DNA of 64,000 nt from Membranipora membranacea (Eukaryota; Bryozoa; Gymnolaemata; Cheilostomatida; Membraniporidae): positions 28,632,025 to 28,696,024 of the forward strand of contig OU612070.1 of assembly GCA_914767715.1 (NCBI GenBank), written 5' to 3'. The translations under genes and the position numbers were made by a program. How positions within the stretch are numbered: the first letter of the stretch is position 1; every line of letters starts with the position of its first letter. This document shows positions 48,486 to 60,485 of this stretch, piece by piece. Under the pieces are notes generated by a model. It was not told the DNA's origin, did not search any database, and worked only from the letters and a program-made list of their open reading frames with translations.

Positions 48486-48900
48486 AGTGAAATGGTGAGA
48501 AACCTTACAGATACAGATACAGACAAAGTTATGATGACTTTGACTTTATTGTTATCCACGGAAGAAAAATTACGTAGGATATGAGTATATCAGTAAAACT
48601 AAGCGCTATGTCATGATGGGAACAAACATCTGGTTGGTCTCATAACGGCATGCATGGCATGTATTGCCCATAACATTCTCAAAATCACATTATGATTTTG
48701 AAGTCTGGTTGTAAGCTTTGATAAACTATGATTAATTCTCTCCTCTCACTTAAAAATGGTTCATGTCAGAGATATATATTTTGAGCTCATCGACACCATC
48801 AAATCATTTTGTGAGCTTAGTTCCTCTCCTCCATATCAGTTTTTGTTACACATTGCAACCTTTGTACTCATCTTTCCAGGTTATATCCAAGTTCATTGGA
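48390..48900. repeat. Duplicated segment: lectin exon 1 plus a transporter last-exon relic
   Basis: It aligns with ~33590-34150. In this copy the lectin first exon is intact. The part matching the transporter's last exon (~48775-48870, TTTTGTGAGCTTAGTTCCTC and onward) is decayed and not open. In the other copy the reverse holds. Confidence 0.65.
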
Positions 48901-48984
48901 CATCGCATTTCATAATAATATGTCCATATGCATTGACATTGCACCCCCTCAATATCAGAATGCCACACTGGAATAAAGCAACAG

Positions 48985-49110
48985 TACTCCGACCTGCCTG
49001 CAAACTGAGAGCAACTTGGTGCCAAGCATGGCGGCCGCGCTTTTGAGGCCCCTGTATTTCCCAGTCTTCGGACAGAGACAAAAACTTGCGATTTAACCCA
49101 CATCTTAACA
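48985..49110 (+). mobile_element. 5'-truncated copy of the tRNA-derived SINE
   Basis: CTCCGACCTGCCTGCAAACT, then GAGAGCAACTTGG and GCGGCCGCGCTTTTGAGG, then ACTTGCGATTTAAC. The head is missing. Confidence 0.65.
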
Positions 49111-49925
49111 TTCTAATAAAAAGCTTTTGATCTCATTCCAACATTGGCTGTAGATGCGGTTTATTGACAATCCTCCCAGATCTAGATTGCCTGAGTTCAT
49201 TGTCTTGACATTTTTTGAGTGACCAGTATACCTTTCTCTTATGAACATTTGAATACAACACGGATGGGTTGAGTTTTACAGAACCACAGCTGTTTGCTCT
49301 ATTTTTCTTTTGTATTATGACAGTACCAGCAGTGATAGCACTGAACTGGACCGTGGGCCAATGGGTTAGGTGTGACACCTAGTGTAACCTACTGCCATAC
49401 TGCTGACATGAGCATAGAATTGATATATACCTATGCAGTACTGATGTCAGTGTCCAGTAAGGAGTGTTACTTTTGATGTGATTAAACACAACCTAATTCT
49501 GCTATACTCAATTTTTGATACCAGACCAAAAGCATAATTAGGTGTAAACAGTGTCTTAGAGCCAATTTTTGGATATGATGATCACATTTTGATCATCTTG
49601 CAGTGTAGGTTTATGTTTTAACATCAAGATGTCAATTTCATCATATTTTGAGGGCAAACTTATGAAATTATTAGTTATGCTGGCTACAGATTAGTTATTT
49701 GTTGCGAAACTTTCATGAGTTGGGGGAGATAAGTCTAATATAAACGATGATGTCACAGCAATGATAATCACAGGTTATTGTTTATTGCTGTGCCACTTCG
49801 AAATTGCAATAATGGAAGCTAGACAAAACAGTTTAAGCCTACTAATTATTCCTATGACAGAAGGTGACAGCTTTGTTTCTATGAAGACATAAACATCAGT
49901 TATTCCGAAATCGTCAAGCAATCCG

Positions 49926-51014
49926 ATGGCCACCAAGGAAGTTGGCACTGGATTAAGCACACCTATTGACCTGTCAGATGAAGTGAAATCGTCTAACAAT
50001 CAATCAAACACGCCAATGAAATCAGTTGCAACTGGGGAGGAAGAAAGCTGTCAAACAAACCACACACCTACAAGTTTGGATGACTGGGATACCCTAAGTT
50101 TACATGAAAACCGCATAACAACAGAATGTATCACATGTGTCAACATGCCGGAAATCGTAAAAGAGATGTCAGCCAAACTGACCGCTTTGCAATCTGAGGT
50201 TTCGACTCTTAACAAAAAGATTGAAAAGTTGCCTGAAAAACCGACCAGTACCCATATGGCTCTCAGCTACAGAAATGCAGCAGCTGTGGGGCTTCCACCA
50301 CCTGCACCAGTATCGCCACCAGAAACACAATTGTGACAGCAGTACCAACAGCATAAACCACCCCCACAACAACTATCAGCACAGCAAAATGACGGTAATT
50401 CACAGAAATCGCAAAAATCAGATCCACCACCAAAACAAGACAAACACGACAAACCTTCTTCTGGACAAAAACCGAGGGAAACAAAAAGAAACGATCCGAC
50501 ATTCGAACCTGCAAAATGCATAATAATACATAGCAACAGCAAAGATTTCAGCAACGTCAACCACGATGATGTCCGTAAGGCAGTTAGTCAAGTTGCAGAA
50601 AAGCCGGTTATGATTGATTTCATCAACAAATATAAGTTTAACTCTACTGACCCCAAATTTATCGTCCAACTGTCCGACCCCACCATAAGAGAACACATGA
50701 CCACAAACTGGAACAAGGAAATGCTAGGAGGAAGTACAGCTCGCCTCCCAATAAAACCAAACCAAAACATCGCAATGTTGAAGGAAGTTCCCACATACGT
50801 ATCAGATGAAGAACTCTTGAAGCAGATTCAAGATATTTTTGGCGAAGTCTCATCAATATACCGACTACAGACAGCTGAAAAGAAATACCTACGCACAGTA
50901 AAAGTAACATTTAATAATCATAATCAACTAGAGAGAGCACTTCGTGACAATGTCACTCTCCACGATCTAAATCTAAAACTCCGAGCAGAAAAACTAAACA
51001 TAAACAATGGCTAA
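49926..51014 (+). pseudogene. LINE ORF1, broken by one in-frame TGA
   Basis: A single frame of 363 codons, with a TGA at 50334-50336. The part before the stop has a coiled-coil-like stretch (EIVKEMSAKLTALQSEVSTL, ~78-97). A Gln/Pro/Lys-rich linker follows. The C-terminal part contains RNA-binding-type features (IAMLKEVPTYVSDEELLKQI) but no CCHC knuckle is seen. ORF1 proteins coat LINE RNA. Confidence 0.7.
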
Positions 51015-54000
51015 CTCAACCCAGCAACCTAGAAATATCTTTGAATACAACCTAGACCTCCACGACCGACTCTGGGACAACATCTCCTCACTAGCCAATG
51101 CTACCAGGACCTCTGGACATAACACTCTCAGCCTTCTTCACCACAATGTTAAGTCTTTAATGAACAAACTTTATTTCTATGAAAGTCTAAATTTATCAAA
51201 CTCAATTGACAATTTTTTCTATTTCGGAAACATGGTTGAAACCTGAAATTCCAAACTCCATTGTGGACCTCCCCGGCTTTAATATTATCAGATGTGACAG
51301 AAAATCGACCGCAAAAACACGTGGCGGTGGGGCAGCTCTCTATATAAATAATGTTTTAAAGTTTAAAACTATTCAACAGCCCCAATCTAAACTGCGAGAA
51401 TTATGTGACTCTGTTTGGATTAACATCAAAACTCAACAAGATGAAGGTAGCTTGATCGTGGCATCCATCTATCTTCCACCTGACGCTGATAAAATGAAAT
51501 TTATCTCATTATTGAGTGATATTTTACATCAAAAACAGTTCATTCAAAAAAAGGTCGTGTTATTAGGGGATTTCAACATAAATTGGAACTCTAACTCTAG
51601 AGAAAAACAACTTATACAACAGAGTCTCATTTCTACAGGCCTATATCAAGTGATAACAGGTTCATCATTTGTAAGTTACCATGGTAATGAAAGCCTCATC
51701 GATTTAATTGTGATCTAAAAGTCAAAACTTCCAAAATTTTAACATGTGAGCGATCAATCTCAGACCACTATGCCACACTTTTAATGCTTGACAGGATAAA
51801 ACCTTTAAAGCCAAAACATCAACTCATCAAAACCAGAAGTTTCAAGAAATTAAGCTACTTGTTATTCTATAAAGAATGTGCACTGTTACCTTTTCAGCAA
51901 ATAGCCGCCGACCCCAATCTTTCAATCCATAAACGAGCTGAAATGATTGACCAATCTATAATAAACATTGTAGACAAACACGCGCCAGAAAAAACTATGC
52001 GAGTACGCAACAAGAAAAACCAATGGATCACTTCAGATGTGCTGTGCATGATTTCACTTAAAGTGCCTCGACCGGTATATAAGGGCCAGTCAATGTAAAG
52101 CGATCACCCAGCCATATCAAATTCAAATGGGGTTAGCAGCATTCAAATTCCTCCTGCTTTTTCGGAATTAAGAGGAGAAGCTGTGAATTATTTTTAATGG
52201 GAATCAGACAAGCTGATGCGGAATTGTGTGATACACATGCCCAATAAATTTTCATACCAATAATGGAATTGGAAAGTGGTGAAAATATGACTGATGTCAT
52301 ACGAAATTGCCCAGTTCCGATGATTTCAAATCATCCGCTTCAAAATATGCGAGCTCTTATTGGTCAATTTTGACATTATGATTTATGGTTTTAGAGGTTG
52401 CCTAGATACCGTTGTCAAGATTGAAATTGACCGTTGTAATTAAACCCTATAATCCCAAGTGTGATGAGCTAACACAACAATAGCTATATCATAGCTTCTA
52501 TTCAACTTTATTTATGGGTGTCTGCGAATCACAATTTCTTATATAACACACTTGACCACTTGAGAACGCAACGGTGGACTGGCTGTTAGAGGCGGAGACC
52601 AAGGCCATTCTCCGCCTCTAATTACATTGATCAGCCAATGGTTTTGCCTGTCACTTCACATGATTAATCCCCGTGCACCCCCTTCGATTCCTACCTCTTT
52701 AAAAACAAATTTTACAAGGAAGTATATAAAGCGTCTAAAGCCCCAACTGATGGCCAAGTCCAACATTACAAGAAATTCAGAAACTATGTTACCAACCAAA
52801 TTCGTACCGCTAAGAAAAACTACATTAGCAAATCATTATCAGCAAACGACAAAAGTTTTTATTCCTGCTTAAAATCCATAACCAAGAAACAGAAATCCCA
52901 TACATCTATAGAGTGCCTGGAATACAAAAGTGTGGAACATACGGATGAAAAAGATATTGCCTGCGCCTTAAATGATTTCTTCATAAACGTTGCCGGGCGC
53001 TCTGAATTCAATCCGGCAAATTTCCCCGCATTTTCCTACAGAAACAAATTTTTTCAAATTCTCTTTCAGTCCAATCACTAGTAAAACAATTACTTTGCTC
53101 ATAAATTCACTCAACTCAGACAAGCCGGTGGTCTAAGTGGCATACCAGCAATGATTTATAAAATAATAGTTGACTTAATTGCCTACCCGCTATCCATTCT
53201 GGTCAATGAATGCTATCATAAATCAACCTTCCCTGACTGCTTTAAATCTGCCCTTGTCACGCCAATTCATAAAAAGGGTAAAAAATGTGACCAGTCAAAT
53301 TATCGACCAATATCCTCGCTTCCAATTCTGTCAAAGATATTTGAACATGACATGAAAAATCAGATGATGTCTTACATAGAGAAACACAACCTATTTTCAG
53401 ACCAACAATTCGGATTTCGTCAGAATCATTCAACTGAGCAAATGTTGCTATCTGTGCTGCAACAATGGAAAACTAAACTTGACCAATCCACTCCATGTTA
53501 CATTGGAGCCTTATCCCTAGATGTCCGAAAAGCTTTTGATACAATCAATCACAAACTTCTTCTATACATACTGGATAAAAAACGATTCTCCAGCTCTGCA
53601 ATAGCACTACTTCGATCATATCTTCAAAACCGATCCCAAGTAATGAAAGTGGGGTTGTCACGATCTAATTCACAAGCAATCACCTGTGGGGTACCTCAAG
53701 GCTCAATTCTGGGTCCTATCCTCTTTAACTTAGCCATCAATGGATTGCTAACAACATTTGACAATTCATTCGCTTATGCAGATGATACGCTAATCTACTG
53801 TACAGCCACAAGCATAGATGAAGTACTAGTGGAGTCCAATACTCTGCTGAAGAAAGCATCAGATTGGTATCATAGCCACTTACTGAGACTCAACATTGAG
53901 AAAACACAATTGTGCATACTTTCCAACAGAAACATTAAAAACTTTTACCACATCAATTTTCAAAACTCAAAAATTGAGACAAAACTCTCTATCAATGTAC

Positions 54001-54550
54001 TAGGGGTTACCCTGGACACTGATTTATCTTTCCACATCCATGCCAATGAAACGGCAACCAAAGCAAACAAAGTAGTATACCTACACTCAAAACTGAGAAA
54101 ATACATGAATGTTGAGGAATCCTTAAGGACTTACAAAATTCTCGTCAGACCTATCCTAGAATACTGCTCATCTATCTACCTAGAAGGCACTCAAAAAACA
54201 TCCGATACAATTGAAAAAGTTCAGAATAAAGCAATTAGAATCATAATATCTGCACCTAAAAAGTTTTCTGTCACAACTGGTAGATCACTCTTAAACTTAC
54301 CCACCCTAAAAGTAGAAGACATTACCTATTTCACAAATTTACACATAAAAAATTAATCAAAAATAAAGCATCAAAGCATATTCTTCGCCTGGTGCAAAAG
54401 TCCAATAAACACAAACGCTCCCTTAGAAGTAAATGTTCAGTAATAAAACCCTCTTTTAGGACACATTTTGGCAAAACAGCTCTCTTAAATCTGCTGCACA
54501 ATTTCAAACTGAAATGCAAAACGGCTGACAGCCTACTATCTTTTAACTAA
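51007..54550 (+). pseudogene. LINE ORF2 (endonuclease and reverse transcriptase), broken
   Basis: It starts at an ATG that overlaps the ORF1 stop (ATGGCTAA). The apurinic-type endonuclease part shows SISETWL, RGGGAALYIN, LLGDFNINW and SDHYATLL, spread over two frames by small indels near 51200 and after 51700. The 605-bp insertion at 52054-52658 follows WITSDVLCMI. The RT runs ~53100-54356 with IHKKGKK, NYRPISSLPILSKIFE, DVRKAFDTINH, GVPQGSILGPILFNL and FAYADDTLIY. A last frameshift near 54340 moves the C-terminus to a stop at 54548-54550. Confidence 0.85.
52054..52658. mobile_element. 605-bp non-autonomous insertion in the LINE ORF2
   Basis: CATGATT lies on both sides (52047-52053 and 52659-52665), a 7-bp target duplication, and the ORF2 coding match resumes just after it. 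No coding frame inside. Near the right end is a perfect 13-bp hairpin (TTAGAGGCGGAGA, 52586-52598, with 52609-52621). Ends are TCACTT... and ...CACTTCA, with no clear terminal inverted repeat. Confidence 0.7.
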
Positions 54551-54590
54551 TACTTTTTATAATAATTGTCACAAGAACAATAATTTTATA

Positions 54591-56499
54591 TATATATATA
54601 TATATATATCATTTTCTATTTCTATAAAGCCATATATAACTTACTTACTTTCCCATTTCTAGAACATCGTCATTTATTTATGTATAACCCCTTTTTTTTT
54701 GGTGTATTTAACTGTGTGTAGAGGTCAACAAGTTACTTTTTAACTGCTCTGTTATCTGTAAACTTTCTAGAAAACCTCTTTAAACGAATAAACATTTGGG
54801 TTATGCTTGTGCTTTCTTACACAAAAGCAATTGGCACTTTTGCTATTTTGTGCTATTTTGAATTGCAAGAACAGCAGTGTGTGTGGCAGTAGGTAGAGCG
54901 AACAGAATGAATAAGAGCGAGTTCATTGGTGAACAAGTCCCAGAGCTGTATGCAACAAATATACTTCTTGGACTGGGGCTTACCACTGAGACACTGCTGA
55001 TTACTAGGGGTAGGCCCATGTGAGGGGAAATCTGCTACTTAAAGACTTTGACTGTACCATTAAGATATCAATAGCCTTGCATCAATGAACTAAACCCTTG
55101 CATCAGCTCATCATTCATCACCTTATTATTCAACAGGCAGTGCTCATATTTTAATACTTTTAATACACTGAATTAGATTCTTCTCTTAGAATGGAAATAG
55201 TATCATAGCGTTATAGGTTAGGACACTAAACACAGGGACCCATCTGACTGTTATCTGATTGGCTGTCCCTAGTAGCATGAATAATTAGCCTGAAAAATTG
55301 TCTTGTTTACAAAATTGCAAACAGTAATTATACCCCATACAGTGTCGATGATTAGGGCACTTCTAGATTGCTACTAGGGACTGCCTATTTTTGCAAGCCC
55401 TTTGTTTTGCAAAAGAAAGCTAATGATGCTATTCCAGATATGGAATTCAATGTTTTAATACCACTGTTAGTTGCCTATTTTAGTTATTCACCGTATCAAT
55501 CAACACTGTAATCAATAGATATTATTAGTTTTGGGTATAAACCCTCACATGCTGGACGCTTTTACTGTCGTCAGTCGGATGTTTAATGTTATCCAGGCCA
55601 CACGTGTACTAAATACTTCTTTCTAATCGCATTCACACACTAAGAGGTGACACATTACAATCATTATTCACAAACACACAAACAGAGTATTACTGTCTGG
55701 CTGGTTGCCACTGTATTACTGAAGCACATTCTTCAATATTTTATGTCTGGCTGGTAGCCTTTCTTAACTCATTTTTACTCAGTCATTTTTCGAATTAAGA
55801 GCCGTCGGGAAGGTACAGTAAACTGTACCCGGCTCAACCACAGGAAGATAAATTTCCCGACACATGTGTCAGATTGCATGCTTGGAAACACAATACTAGT
55901 ACCTTACAAAATGTGGTTATTTATGTTATCCCTTTCATATCAATGAGGGTCTATGTACTGACAATATGGCTGCCCCCATTCCCCATTACCATCAACCAAC
56001 AAAAATAATGATGTAGTAATTCCATTTATGGCCAGCATCCTGCAGGTCTACTGCTAAATGAGGTCTTTTGCCATCAATGGACCAGTTGAAATACCAAAAA
56101 AGGACGCATCCAGTATGTTACTTTAGCCAGGGATGAATCAAAGGAGGTATTTCTAGTACCCCTCCAAAATGATGTAGTAATTTAAATTATGGCCAGCATG
56201 CTGCAGGCCTACTGTTAAATGAGGTATTATGCTATCAACAGACCAGTTGAAATACCAAAAAAGGACGCATCCAGTATGTTACTTTAGCCTGGGACAATGG
56301 AAGAAGGTATTTCTAGATTTCTAGTACCCCTCCATTTTCCCTGCTTGGTTAACGAGGTTCGCTTATCCTTATGGCAGGATCTAACCTCCATTGGTTAATC
56401 TATTTTTTGGGTAGTTTATCTGAACGAGTTTTCTTGCCTTGGGTTCAATCAATCAAAACAGTGATATATCCCATAATTATGTCCCTGGCACACAGCAAA
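54591..56499. other. Noncoding stretch after the LINE
   Basis: AT-rich, with no coding exon seen. The right part holds a tandem duplication (56007-56331) and the left flank of the tRNA-Asp repeat. Confidence 0.4.
56007..56331. repeat. Two tandem copies of a 161-bp unit
   Basis: Copies start at 56007 and 56168 with AATGATGTAGTAATT. Both carry GACCAGTTGAAATACC and AAAAAAGGACGCATCCAGTA, and end TCTAGTACCCCTCC. By eye they are about 90% alike. Confidence 0.85.
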
Positions 56500-56571
56500 T
56501 CCATGATAGTATAGTGGTGAGTATCCCCGCCTGTCACGCGGGAGACCAGGGTTCGATTCCCTGTCACGGAG
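56500..56571 (+). tRNA. tRNA-Asp (GTC), second copy
   Basis: It matches the copy at 39945-40016 except in the acceptor 5' strand (TCCATGA), which leaves one A-C mismatch with TCACGGA. Anticodon GTC, A box and B box are intact. AGCTTGCTTTT follows. It may be functional or freshly decayed. Confidence 0.85.
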
Positions 56572-57018
56572 AGCTTGCTTTTGATTTTCTCTTGCTTCCA
56601 GTGTGTGCCCTATCACAGAACACAGCCTGCTTAACCCTGGACCCCAAAAAAACCAATTCAGATATAATTAGACAAGACAGTTTCAGATTTATCACTGAAT
56701 AACTGATTTATTATAGGAGGTTATACCCCACCATTCAGTGAGATACAGGGCTGCCATCCTTACAGAGTAGATCTACTCTTTTTCAAATTCTAATTTCTAC
56801 TCTTCTGCTTTTTCCTAAAAAACATGGTTGTCGATGATCTTTTGTGTTTGAACTCATGCCATGCCTACTTTTTATACTGTATCATTGTGTTTCAAGCTGT
56901 TGTTCATTGGTTCGTACCCCAGAGCAATTTATTTTAGGGTCTCACCACGTAAGATTTTCCACAGGAGGCGTTCAGACGCCCTTCCCGCAATATTCCTATG
57001 CGCCATTGGCCATAGGGT

Positions 57019-57112
57019 GTTCTGTGATAGGGCACACACTGGAAGCAAGAGAAAATCAAAAGCAAGCTCTCCGTGACAGGGAATCGAACCCTGGTCTCCC
57101 GCGTGACAGGCC
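57019..57112 (-). pseudogene. 3' half of a tRNA-Asp with its trailer
   Basis: An inverted copy of 56525-56625: the B box, 3' acceptor strand, AGCTTGCTTTTGATTTTCTC trailer and GTGTGCCCTATCACAGAACA are all present. It stops inside the anticodon arm at 57112. Confidence 0.8.
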
Positions 57113-57723
57113 GCCCAGAGATCCACTATACTTTCACCTAAAATTGAGAATAATTGAGAAAATTGAGAATCCTGCCAGAGTGGACAACTCTACTATCTTA
57201 AAATTGAGAAAATATATCCCTTCAATACATTGTCTCGCATTTTCTCAATTTTTATTTGTTCCCAATTCTCAGAATTTCCAATAAAACATTAGTTGTAAAT
57301 TATTAAAAAAAAATTTTAAGTTGAATTGTTATTGAGAACTACATAAATCCCTCACTATCCTCCAAATTACATTCCTGCTCAACTATTATGAAGCAAACCG
57401 AGTGGTTTTGACAAGAGAGTAGAGACTGAAAGTGAGCAAGCACTGGACAAATTCCTTATACTCTTTTTATGATGAGACATAATAAGCTTAGCTGTATGTT
57501 TTACTTATATGAGTGTGTTAAAGACTGGACAGGCACAGCCTGTATAAAAAACATCGGGCCTGATGAGAAGAAGACTGGTTAGTTTTGAACCAAAGAAAGA
57601 TGATGATAATAAGTGAGTATTTTTTTACTACTGGTCATAAGTTTTTACTACTGGTCATAAGTCAAGTCGCGTACACTTACTCTTAGCAAGGAGTTAAAGG
57701 GATGGATAGCTGCTTAGGTGGTA

Positions 57724-57776
57724 GCCTGTCTTGACAAGCTTTGTCAATCTTTGACAAGCTTGTCAAGACAGGTTAC
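57724..57776. repeat. Hairpin with TGACAAGCTT core
   Basis: GCCTGTCTTGACAAGCTTTG is matched by an inverted GACAAGCTTGTCAAGACAGG. Its core is shared with the hairpin at 40644-40688. Confidence 0.7.
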
Positions 57777-58087
57777 TTAGGTGTGTAGTACTAGTAGCTT
57801 AGTTTTTATCTCCAATAATTGATTGATTGATTCCTTGCTGGTGGACTGAGTTACCTCAGTTTAGCCCTGTCTTTGGAACTATGGGACAGTAAAGGATTAG
57901 GGCGAAGTGATGGCAACATGTTGACTAGCGTAGTGAGTGCTCGTTCTCGTTGAAAGAGCTCCTGATCCAGCGATCAGTTGAGTATTTACGTAATCTTTCT
58001 CTTGCTCAGATTTACATTGTATGATCTTGTAGATACACAATCTATATTTCTGGATGTACTCTTTGGGACAAGGCTGCCAGCAGTTAA

Positions 58088-58749
58088 GTTGAAGACCCGA
58101 ATGCTATTCAGAGGAAGACATGGTTCAATGCGGAAATGACTGATCTAGAGAAGATAGCACTCTCCGCTAAGCGTAAGTAGCCTAAGCCTAATCAGATGTA
58201 TATTATGCATTACCAGTGTTTTTGTCAGTTGAATTGGTAACAGGAGGCCCTATGATTTGTGACGTGTCTAGCGAGCCTACATGGCCACAGACTGGCTTGA
58301 GATTATAACACCCTAACCTTAGTTGTTACAAGCCTCATCTAATACAGGTAATTGGTATGTCATCTTGCCGATCATGAGACAATGACATAATCAATATTAT
58401 ATGCAAATTATGGCTTATTGGCGACAAGGTGGATGCACGCAATTATTATTCTCTTCTATGCTCCGTCTTTCTGATTAGGTCTTTTCCGCTGACACTCATG
58501 ACATAGTAATATTTGACCATTTCAACCTCATGTGTAAACTCGGCTTAATATTTTGGGCAGAGAGGTCATGGATTTATTTAGCATTGTACAAACGAAAGGA
58601 CAATATACTGAATAATTAACTGGTGTGTGCCTTCTGTTTATATCTAGTTTCCTTGTTGATGCAAAGAACGATAGGATCACTTAGGCGGTCAAGAATTTGA
58701 CGTCTACTCTGTTAATGACCTGTTAACATCCATCAACTCTTTGCAAATG
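58088..58749 (+). CDS. Possible pair of exons of an unidentified gene (weak)
   Basis: Block 1 (58088-58172) reads VEDPNAIQRKTWFNAEM then TDLEKIALSAK, and ends at GTAAGT in phase 1. Block 2 (58685-58749) follows an acceptor ACTTAG in the matching phase, reads RGQEFDVYSVNDLLTSINSL, and ends at GTATGT. The joined 50-residue peptide has balanced, protein-like composition. Against it, a TAA sits just upstream of block 1 (58085-58087), no later exon joins convincingly, and no family is recognised. It could be a decayed gene or chance. Confidence 0.22.
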
Positions 58750-60289
58750 GTATGTTGTTTTCTTAAAGCAACAGTAGGCCCAAAGTTTATTAGTGTTTGA
58801 TTTGAGGAACTACATCATACCTTAGAAGAGTAGGAGAAGTGCGCCTTTCCGCACATAGGCTACTTGAATAAGCTCAATGTAATTATCCCAAACATTTACA
58901 CTTTACATTAAATATACTCTTACTTCAATTAGCTAGAATTGAGTACAAGCTAACATTAACTCATCTAGCTAAATTTAATTTACGAAAATATTTACTCCTC
59001 TACGGTACGAGTCAATGCTAGATGTTTAGACACTTTGAATAGTTTTCATTCTAACGTGGCACTGAGGCGACCGTCATAGCAGCTGATTCAATTCATTTGT
59101 GCAATCACAACGTAAAATCGCAAAGCTCATGCAAAACTACCAAACCTGACAAGATCACATCTGATCAGATAAAAGATAATTTTGCCGATGCGATACATTG
59201 GAAAAAGCATCTTTTGTTCGATCAGATACTTTCACATTGCCCTTATTGCATAATATAAACATTCTCCTCTTGCAGGTGTAGTGAGAGTCTTGCTGTACAG
59301 ATCCAGACTGCCACGCTGTCATATCTTATACGTTGACTGCATGCTGCCAACTCATCAACTGCTGCAAAGAACACTTCAACAAATCTTGTCCGCATTCGTA
59401 CGGCCATACGATTTGAGCAGCAGTCTCAACCATCTTAATATAAGCCTCAAGTTCTGCATTCAGCGTGCAATGAGGTATTGTAATGTCGACATGACGTCAA
59501 CATACATATTATGTAAATACCTACTAAGGATTTTCCTATGACTGTCTCCTGACCTGTACACAGCGCTGTGATTGATATATTCTCGTGTTATTTTTACTTG
59601 ACTCTCATGTTTTAGTAGCAACTTTTCAGGCTGAATAAAAGGAATAGTTTTTTTGTTGAGGACATTGAGGTCAACATCGAGGTTCTATAGTTTTAATTTT
59701 GAGAAATAGTCTGCTTAAATTTGTATCTTATTAAATACAATATAACCTATCTTACAAGCTTTGTACCCATGATGTTAATAAATATTTCGCAAAATAAAAC
59801 CCTTTCCTTGAATTGCCAAATAATACCGTTTCTGTTATATCGCTGATCAAGTCGCAGCATAGATAACTAAATGGACATTACTAGCTAACACGAAGGATTA
59901 CTCTATATGAAATGATGACCAAACAGTGTTGCGGGCCGTAGCTAACCTTTATTGGCGACTATCAAGTCATTAACAACCTGGCGGTCAAATAGTTCACTGC
60001 TAAGAATTTCTTTGCCAGCCATCAAAAGTCAATTGTTTAGATGACTCATAAGGCAATTAATCCTCATCTGCAAATTGAAAAAGTGTTTCTATTGCTCATT
60101 GTATACCTCCCCCTATGCATGTGTTAAGATAATACTGTATATCTATAAAAAACTATGAAATATCCCAGGAGTTGTCATGACACGTAAAATGAGAAGACAA
60201 CTTATTCTCTTTCTTTCCTTTGCCCCTCCCCTTTTCTCTCTTTTCTCCTCCCCCTTTTCCCCGCTCTCACCGAGAAGTATATCCCCGAG

Positions 60290-60485
60290 CCCGCGGGGAT
60301 ACTCACCACTATACTATCATGGATTTGCTGTGTGCCAGGAACATAATTATGGGATATATCACTGTTTTGATTGATTGAACCCAAGGCAAGACAACTCGTT
60401 CAGATAAACAACCCAAAAGATAGATTAACCAATGGAGGTTAGATCCTGCCATAAGGATAATCGAACCTCGCTATCCAAGCTTAAG
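60290..60485 (-). pseudogene. 5' half of a tRNA-Asp with its leader
   Basis: An inverted copy of 56337-56525: CCCCGC.. anticodon-stem strand, A box, and leader with AACATAATTATGGGATATAT and CCTTATGGCAGGATCTAACC (reversed). With 57019-57112 it would make one whole repeat. Confidence 0.8.

Larger units (their letters stand above)
49222..54590 (+). mobile_element. APE-type non-LTR retrotransposon (LINE), decayed
   Basis: The order is a ~700-bp 5' region, ORF1, an ORF2 with endonuclease and reverse transcriptase, and a short 3' part ending in a (TA)n run near 54590. The 5' region is shared with the fragment at 37526-38470, which supports it as family sequence rather than flank. Clade is uncertain (Jockey/CR1-like by layout). 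Frameshifts, an in-frame stop and a 605-bp insertion make it inactive. Confidence 0.85.
57113..60290. other. 3.2-kb segment separating the two halves of an inverted tRNA-Asp copy; mostly noncoding
   Basis: Its ends fall where one continuous inverted copy of 56337-56625 should read across the anticodon arm. Inside are a 21-bp tandem duplication (TTTTTACTACTGGTCATAAG), a TTGACAAGCTTTGTCAA hairpin at ~57724-57776, and a few exon-like blocks described separately. No transposase seen. Confidence 0.5.

Noticed and set aside
59281-59541. 86-codon open frame after a TCTTGCAG acceptor
   Set aside because: It can be joined in phase to the 58172 donor, but composition is not convincing, no family is recognised, and another exon-like block competes for the same donor.
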